Assembly: GCA_007118525.1 (NCBI GenBank)
Contig: SKRK01000023.1
Span: 1-7,088 of the forward strand
Reading direction: 5' to 3'
Source: Balneolaceae bacterium
Lineage (GTDB): Bacteria; Bacteroidota; Rhodothermia; Balneolales; Balneolaceae
Length of the DNA stretch: 7,088 nt
The position numbers were made by a program, and so were the translations under genes. The notes under the pieces were generated by a model. The model was not told where the DNA came from. It saw only the letters and a program-made list of their open reading frames with translations, and made no database searches. This document shows positions 1-4,807 of this stretch, in pieces. Within the stretch, counting starts at the first letter, position 1. Every line of letters begins with the position of its first letter.

Positions 1-1064
1 GTATAGTCGATTTCTCCATCTCCTGTAAGATCTCCTACCGGAGTTCGGGACCCCTCCCAACGTGATTGAAGAGTGGCGCTAAAGGCCACGTCCCTGATAT
101 TTTCGGATTGAAATTCCCAGGTGAGTTTTCCGCTGTCAGACGTTCTGGTCGCATCACTCAACTCATTAAAATCGGCAATTACTACAATCTCATCACTATC
201 ACCTGCTTCCTGATACCGGGTTAATGTTCGTTCTGATAGTGTCTCATCCGGATTCAGAAACTCCCCTGTTCCCATCACAAGCCATTCGCGAGGCATGGTG
301 ACGGTTAAAGTGTAGTCGGAAAATTTGTGATAGAATTCGGCATTGCCTAAAAACGAGTCATCCATCCACCCATATACATCGTCATAAACTGCAATATGAG
401 GGTACCAATACCCAATAAAATAGAGGTTATCTCTGCTTCTTCCCATACGGCCTGATGCCCCTTGTTGGGGAATCTCGAATGACCATTCAAATTCGAAATC
501 CATGGTGCCGCCGGCTTCAAGTGGGTTTTCAGGGAAAATATAAATGGAGGTACCGTTTATGATGTAACCTGATCGGTTTTGTGTCCAGCGCTGCATCATG
601 GTGATCGGTTCGAGCTCTTCGCCATTCACCTTGATCAGAGAGATATCCTTACCCCCGGTTATTTCAGTAATCTCTATTTTTGGGGTGCCCTCCTTATGCA
701 GGTTTTGAGCAATCTCCACAACAATAACATCCAGGTCGTCTGGAGAGTTATTGGAATACGTAATCGTTGAGGCTCCGTAAAGCATGTGAGATTCCGGGTC
801 AATTTCGGCACTTAAATTATAGGAGCCTGTATTCTGCCAGTAGTTTTCACCCGGGCTTCCCTCTGCTGTTCGGGTGCCCTTTTCTACAGCGTTTCTGTAT
901 GCTTCGGGTACATCAATCGGGTAGGGTATTGGGCGCTCTATTTCATCTACCGTCAGTTTATTCGATCGATCACTATTTTGAACGGGCTCGACTGTTGCAC
1001 ACGAAAGAGTGAATAGTGACAGAACAAAAAAGAGTGAGACTTTTTTAAACATGTTGTTATCCAT
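1..1064 (-). CDS. M1-family zinc metallopeptidase, predicted lipoprotein (N-terminal part; C-terminus beyond window)
   Basis: This reading frame is open from an ATG at 1064 to the window edge, giving 354 residues with no stop. The N-terminus (MDNNMFKKVSLFFVLSLF...) is a signal peptide ending in T-L-S-C22. That is a slightly atypical lipobox (T at -3), so export to the envelope as a lipoprotein is likely but not certain. Residues about 84-120 look like the first strands of the M1 beta-sandwich. Residues 215-227 (YFIGYWYPHIAVY) and the following stretch ending in a WLVMGTGEF-like segment match the N-terminal domain of bacterial M1 aminopeptidases, as does RDVAFSATLQSRW (324-336). The catalytic HEXXH...E zinc site lies further on in this family and is outside the window, so activity cannot be judged. 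Residues 345-353 (DLTGDGEID) resemble a calcium-binding loop. An internal ATG at 1052 (Met5) would give a shorter, equally good signal peptide. The gene lies 86 bp downstream of the response regulator on the same strand. Family assignment is by recognition; substrate is unknown. Confidence 0.85.
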   Translation of the reverse strand, partial: MDNNMFKKVSLFFVLSLFTLSCATVEPVQNSDRSNKLTVDEIERPIPYPIDVPEAYRNAVEKGTRTAEGSPGENYWQNTGSYNLSAEIDPESHMLYGASTITYSNNSPDDLDVIVVEIAQNLHKEGTPKIEITEITGGKDISLIKVNGEELEPITMMQRWTQNRSGYIINGTSIYIFPENPLEAGGTMDFEFEWSFEIPQQGASGRMGRSRDNLYFIGYWYPHIAVYDDVYGWMDDSFLGNAEFYHKFSDYTLTVTMPREWLVMGTGEFLNPDETLSERTLTRYQEAGDSDEIVVIADFNELSDATRTSDSGKLTWEFQSENIRDVAFSATLQSRWEGSRTPVGDLTGDGEIDY

Positions 1065-1150
1065 AATAAAAAGTGAAGTATTTAAGATCGGTGAGTTGAG
1101 AAGAGATACTGAAGGCAAAAATGATTAATGGTTGTTGCAATAATAACAGT

Positions 1151-1537
1151 TTACTCTTTTTCAATAATATTTGCTTTTATAAGGCACGCTTTTAACTCAT
1201 TAAATTCGATGGGTTTGATGAGGTAGTCTGTATAGTCGGTAGCTTTTGCACGTTCTTGGTGAGCCCGGTCAGAGTTGCCAGTTATGTAGACAACAGGTAC
1301 TGAAGAGAATTTTCGAATTTCGAGCATCGCTTCAATGCCGTCCATATCTCCTTCAAGAGAGATATCCATAAGTATCAAGTCGGGATCTACTAATTTGGCT
1401 GTCTCGATAGCAGTTTTTCCATAAACAAGCTCTCCCTCTGTTTCAAAGCCAAGTTTCTCCATATAACTCTCATAGAGAAGATTCAGAATTAAATCATCTT
1501 CAACAATGAGTACTTTTTTTACCTGAGTCATGTGCAT
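1151..1537 (-). CDS. Stand-alone (CheY-like) response regulator receiver protein
   Basis: The 128-residue protein is a single receiver domain with no DNA-binding or enzymatic output domain. The expected catalytic set is complete: an acidic cluster E13-D14-D15, phospho-acceptor D58 in the LILMDISL strand, T86 in YITGNSD, and K108-P109 in YLIKPI. It should therefore accept phosphate from a histidine kinase and signal by protein-protein contact in the cytoplasm. The MDISLEGDMDGIEA segment resembles receivers that pair with PAS-containing or hybrid sensor kinases, but no kinase is visible here, so its partner is unknown. The start could be the ATG at 1537 or the one at 1531 (Met3); neither has a clear ribosome binding site. 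It lies between the GWxTD lipoprotein gene (219 bp away from its own start) and the M1 peptidase gene, all on the minus strand. The gap to the upstream gene and a promoter-like site at 1550-1557 suggest it can be transcribed separately. Confidence 0.93.
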   Translation of the reverse strand: MHMTQVKKVLIVEDDLILNLLYESYMEKLGFETEGELVYGKTAIETAKLVDPDLILMDISLEGDMDGIEAMLEIRKFSSVPVVYITGNSDRAHQERAKATDYTDYLIKPIEFNELKACLIKANIIEKE

Positions 1538-1549
1538 TAATTAGTGTTC

Positions 1550-1557
1550 CAAATTTA
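1550..1557 (-). promoter_or_regulatory. Possible Bacteroidota-type -7 promoter element for the response regulator
   Basis: On the minus strand this site reads TAAATTTG, a full match to the Bacteroidota -7 consensus TAnnTTTG, and it ends 12 nt before the ATG at 1537. A TTTG upstream is 25 nt away, longer than the usual spacing of about 19-21 nt, so the -33 element is unconvincing. If real, it implies a leader of only about 5 nt. An 8-mer with two free positions can arise by chance in AT-rich DNA. The rest of the 1538-1756 gap shows no gene and no convincing terminator. Confidence 0.28.
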
Positions 1558-1756
1558 GTGTAAATAAGCTAACACATATTAACAAAATCCCTAAAATTCA
1601 GATGAAAAAATATATATGCCTGAATTCGTTTTCAGAGTGTTCATATTCTGCTTAAAGATAGTGAAATCCCCGCTTACTGCAATCCGGCAGGTATTTAATA
1701 ACCGGGTGTATGGATGTAGGGTTAAATTTTTAAAGGCTGGATACAAATCAAATGGT

Positions 1757-3181
1757 TCAAAGCCTGGTAGTGAGTATTGCACCACTCAGCCAAAGCTGCA
1801 TTTGTCTGTACTGAACGTTGAAGTACTGCTGGTTACGCTGCATTAGGTAGTTGTCGAATGGGAAGAATTCATTTCTAATGCTGGGTCTCTCAAAAGTAAA
1901 GTTGTAGCGGGGATCAGACCGGTCGTAGGAATAGGCCCACTGCATTGTATTTAGGTAGCGGTCTACATACCATGGAGGGCCAAAAAGGATATAGATCATT
2001 CCCAGGTCGGTTTTCCAGCCCTCTTTAAAGTTGGTAAACTGCTTATTTGCCTGTTCAACCCTTTCATAGTAGAGATTGATTACAGACCGGGCTTTATTCA
2101 TGTTTCCAACATTGGAGAGCCAAAAACGATCGATAGCTTCCTTGAGTTCTCTTTCGTCTTCAATTTCCATTAGCCGTTCGTGATCTCGTCGGTCCATCAG
2201 ATAGATAAGGGGCTCTGCGAGTTCACGGGGTGACTGTATGTTTGGGTAGTTTTCACTCATAACCGAAAAATCCCTTGCCCGGTAGAGGGTTTCACCATCC
2301 CCATCTGTTGTTTCTACTTCGAACCGATAGGTGCCTCTCTCAAAGAGTTCGTATTTAAACTCGATCAGAACACTGCCGGGCTCGTCAAGCCGCCGAATAC
2401 CGGAATCCACGACATCAGGACGTCTCATATCCACGCCAATATAGGGCAGAGAAGATGGACTATAGTTGTTGAAATTCATGGGTCGCGCATGGCTGGTGTC
2501 TGCCGGGTATTTGAGTAGTCGTGTCTCTATGGTAAGAGGGTCTTCTACGTCATTATTTGTTACCTGAAACTCAAACTTCAGGCTGTCGAGACGAGATGGT
2601 ACAGTATAGGTCGTAATCGGGAAAAAACGATCGCTGGGAGCGCCCGCGATCTTGCCCAATAGCCTAACGGTTGTAATATTGATTTCCGGGTGTTCAGGAT
2701 CGGGAATATTTGCCTCAGAGGTTCTGCTGGATGCTCTGCCCGAGGTTTGGTCGAGCGCGGTAACAATCACTTCAAAATTTCCGGGTTTTACGTCGATGAC
2801 CTCTTCATGTGTGAAAACCTCCTGGCTTATATAACTGCCTTCAAACTCCTGTTCTATATCGAAACTCTTTTGAACCGTTTTGCTGAAATCGCCATCCTTT
2901 TCAAGTATTCTTATCTCAAGAGAGACACGAGCCATGCGTATATCGTCTTCAGTGGTGTAGATCAGACTTCCCAATACAATGTCGGAGGTAACATTGATTT
3001 GCGGGTTGTCATCTGGACTTAAAAAGCCTATGGAAGAGGTTCGTAATTCCGGATAGCCATCTCTGAATTGGAAGAGTGATCCTCTCTCTACATCAGGATT
3101 AGCAGATCTGGCACATCCGGTTAATACAATACAATAACCTAGAAATGTCAGTAATAGTAAATTTTTCACATACGATGTCAT
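1757..3181 (-). CDS. GWxTD domain-containing lipoprotein of unknown function
   Basis: Starting at the ATG at 3181 the protein has 474 residues. It opens with a good lipoprotein signal peptide: K6, a hydrophobic run LLLLTFLGYCIV, and lipobox L20-T21-G22-C23. It is therefore probably anchored to a membrane facing the periplasm. The middle of the protein (about 40-330) looks rich in beta strands and includes PGNFEVIVTALDQTSGR at 133-149, a pattern usual in this family. The defining GWxTD motif is GWKTD at 388-392, followed at once by LGMIYILFGPP (393-403), which is also characteristic. The ending (QLWLSG near the C-terminus) looks natural, so the gene appears complete. The GWxTD family occurs mainly in Bacteroidota and relatives and has no established biochemical role that I know of. 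An alternative GTG at 3199 adds six charged or polar residues ahead of the signal peptide and is less likely; a GTG at 3169 would shorten it by four. The gene diverges from pyruvate kinase. Confidence 0.88.
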   Translation of the reverse strand: MTSYVKNLLLLTFLGYCIVLTGCARSANPDVERGSLFQFRDGYPELRTSSIGFLSPDDNPQINVTSDIVLGSLIYTTEDDIRMARVSLEIRILEKDGDFSKTVQKSFDIEQEFEGSYISQEVFTHEEVIDVKPGNFEVIVTALDQTSGRASSRTSEANIPDPEHPEINITTVRLLGKIAGAPSDRFFPITTYTVPSRLDSLKFEFQVTNNDVEDPLTIETRLLKYPADTSHARPMNFNNYSPSSLPYIGVDMRRPDVVDSGIRRLDEPGSVLIEFKYELFERGTYRFEVETTDGDGETLYRARDFSVMSENYPNIQSPRELAEPLIYLMDRRDHERLMEIEDERELKEAIDRFWLSNVGNMNKARSVINLYYERVEQANKQFTNFKEGWKTDLGMIYILFGPPWYVDRYLNTMQWAYSYDRSDPRYNFTFERPSIRNEFFPFDNYLMQRNQQYFNVQYRQMQLWLSGAILTTRL

Positions 3182-3333
3182 AAGCTTATCTTTACACACT
3201 AAAACAAATTTTGAGTAATATCATTTCACATAACGTTATAAATATAACATCCAAATCAACGGATAATTGTTTAGTTTTAGTGCATATTGCTATCTATTCA
3301 AAATAATTCTGAAATACAACTAATAAAGATTTT
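3182..3333. promoter_or_regulatory. pyk: Divergent intergenic region holding promoters of the GWxTD gene and pyk
   Basis: These 152 bp separate two genes that face away from each other, so both outward promoters are expected here. The stretch is strongly AT-rich. Toward pyk, TAATTCTG at 3304-3311 (plus strand) matches TAnnTTTG at all but one position, though the nearest TTG (3287-3289) is only 14 nt upstream. Toward the GWxTD gene, AAAATTTG on the minus strand (3205-3212) also has one mismatch and would begin transcription near the GTG at 3199, favouring the ATG at 3181 as start. Neither candidate has a well-spaced -33 element. That promoters exist here follows from gene layout; their exact positions are guesses. 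Confidence 0.45.
3230..3248. repeat. Clustered inverted repeats, possible operator
   Basis: Two overlapping perfect inverted repeats share one arm. ATAACGTTAT (3230-3239) is a 10-bp palindrome, and GTTATA-AA-TATAAC (3235-3248) has 6-bp arms around a 2-bp spacer. The site thus holds three copies of a TATAAC-like half-site (the first reads CATAAC) in alternating orientation, about 85 bp upstream of the pyk start and 50 bp upstream of the GWxTD start. This is a suitable place for a regulator controlling either or both genes. It could also be chance in AT-rich DNA; no regulator is suggested by the motif. Confidence 0.4.
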
Positions 3334-4773
3334 ATGCAAAGCGGTGCTCGAAGAACAAAAATTGTATGCACATTAGGCCCCAGCAGTAATACAATGGAGG
3401 GTATTGAGAACCTCTATCGTGCCGGAATGAATGTTGTACGAATAAACTTTTCTCATGGATCGCACGAAGATCATGAAAAAACAATCGGATATGTAAGGGC
3501 AGTTGCAAAAAAGCATCAATATTCGATACCTGTGCTTATGGATTTACAGGGCCCGAAGATAAGGGTGGGCCAAATGAAAGAAGGCGCACAAATAGTTACG
3601 GAAGGCACACTTTTAACGCTTACCTCGGATGATGTTGAAGGCGACAGCAGCCTGGTGCCTATCGATTATCCGAACCTTGCTGAAGATGCCAAGGTTGGCA
3701 ACCAGATTTTGATAGATGACGGGCTTCTTGAACTTCGAATAGTAAAAAAAGATGGCAAGAAATTGGTAGCCTCAGTAGTGGTTGGCGGATTGCTGAAGTC
3801 TCGTAAAGGTGTGAATTTACCAGATGTTGATATCACCATGTCGTCGCTTACCGAAAAAGATATTGAGGATCTGGAATTTGGGTTAAAAATAGGCGTCGAT
3901 TTTGTGGCCATGTCTTTTGTTCGTTCTGCACGCGATGTTCAGGATGTAGTTTCGAGAGTGCGTGCTGCGGGAAGCAACGCGGCCGTAATAGCTAAAATTG
4001 AGAAGCCTGAGGCTGTTGATGTAATTGATGAGATTATTGAAGAGTGTGACGGAATAATGGTAGCCCGCGGTGATCTGGGCATTGAGATCCCAAGCGAAAG
4101 AGTACCGCTGGTGCAGAAAAAAATTATCGATCGCTGCCGGATTGCGGGTAAGCCGGTTATTACCGCTACCCAGATGCTCGACTCGATGATTACCAATCCG
4201 CGCGCAACACGCGCAGAGAGCTCTGATGTTGCCAACGCTGTTATTGATGGAACAGACGCTGTGATGTTGTCGGGTGAGACCGCAGCGGGTAAATATCCCG
4301 TTGAAGCCGTCCGCACCATGTCGAAAATCATTAGATCGGTAGAAGAAAACGCGCCTTCTATTTACTACAGCCTGCTCTACAGAAAGCCCGACTGGAAAGA
4401 GAAACAGATTATTGAATCGCTGGCATACTCGTGCGTTACCATCGCTGAAAATATCGAAGCAAAAGCTATTTCAACAATTACACACTCGGGAAATACAGCG
4501 CGCCGGATTGCCAAATTCAGGCCAAATGTACCCATTATTGCATTTACGGAAAGCCGGATTGTGCGCCGGCAATTAAACCTTGTATGGGGAGTTCAATCTG
4601 TTCGCCTTCAAGAGCTCTTTGATACCGATAAAAGCGTGAAGATGATGGAAGATTACCTGGTTGATCATGGACTTGTGAATCATGGAGACCGGGTTATTAT
4701 TGCAACCGGAATGCCTCTTGCAAAGCGCGGTCGTACAAATATGATTAAGGTCAGTATTATAGAGAAACCGTAA
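3334..4773 (+). CDS. pyk: Pyruvate kinase
   Basis: Pyruvate kinase transfers phosphate from phosphoenolpyruvate to ADP, making pyruvate and ATP in the last step of glycolysis in the cytoplasm. The 479-residue length is normal for bacterial enzymes, and the expected motifs appear in order. They are TKIVCTLGPSS (8-18), RINFSHG (36-42, with R36, N38 and S40 at the substrate/cation site), DLQGPKIR, AKIEKPEAV with catalytic K221 and metal ligand E223, and ARGDLGIEIP with metal ligand D247. Next come TATQMLDSM with T279, then the PRATRAESSDVANAV...SGETAAGKYP segment. The C-terminal domain ends in the usual ATGMPLAKRGRTNMIKV form. No key residue is missing. I cannot tell the allosteric effector from sequence alone. 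The ATG at 3334 directly precedes the conserved N-terminus; the upstream bases have only a weak purine run (AAAGA). The next gene starts 34 nt after the stop on the same strand with no terminator between, so co-transcription is likely. Confidence 0.98.
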   Translation: MQSGARRTKIVCTLGPSSNTMEGIENLYRAGMNVVRINFSHGSHEDHEKTIGYVRAVAKKHQYSIPVLMDLQGPKIRVGQMKEGAQIVTEGTLLTLTSDDVEGDSSLVPIDYPNLAEDAKVGNQILIDDGLLELRIVKKDGKKLVASVVVGGLLKSRKGVNLPDVDITMSSLTEKDIEDLEFGLKIGVDFVAMSFVRSARDVQDVVSRVRAAGSNAAVIAKIEKPEAVDVIDEIIEECDGIMVARGDLGIEIPSERVPLVQKKIIDRCRIAGKPVITATQMLDSMITNPRATRAESSDVANAVIDGTDAVMLSGETAAGKYPVEAVRTMSKIIRSVEENAPSIYYSLLYRKPDWKEKQIIESLAYSCVTIAENIEAKAISTITHSGNTARRIAKFRPNVPIIAFTESRIVRRQLNLVWGVQSVRLQELFDTDKSVKMMEDYLVDHGLVNHGDRVIIATGMPLAKRGRTNMIKVSIIEKP

Positions 4774-4807
4774 ATACGTAATATCACAAGCCAGCGTTAC
4801 AACTATT

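Noticed and set aside
579..1012. Two plus-strand open frames (579-770 and 767-1012)
   Set aside because: They lie antisense inside the M1 peptidase, whose frame gives a coherent signal peptide and family motifs; the plus-strand translations look random.
1131..1147. Near-palindrome GTTGTTGCAATAATAAC between the response regulator and M1 genes
   Set aside because: It pairs only with G-T wobbles around TTGCAA and leaves no loop, so chance is the simpler explanation.
1734..1765. Possible terminator hairpin (AGGCT at 1734-1738, AGCCT at 1761-1765) after the GWxTD gene
   Set aside because: The stem is only 5 bp with a 22-nt loop and it overlaps the stop codon at 1757-1759, so it is not a credible intrinsic terminator.
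1591..1846. Open frames on both strands (1591-1785 minus and 1616-1846 plus) over the gap and the end of the GWxTD gene
   Set aside because: They overlap the GWxTD coding end in other frames, show no recognisable domain and have no start signals.
3182..3199. Upstream GTG start (3199) for the GWxTD gene
   Set aside because: It adds a charged, polar stretch (V-C-K-D-K-L) before the signal peptide; the ATG at 3181 gives a standard lipoprotein leader.
3666..4331. Minus-strand open frames opposite pyruvate kinase (3666-3911 and 3939-4331)
   Set aside because: They are antisense to a highly conserved enzyme and are rich in Ser/Thr/Ile as expected for a mirror frame.
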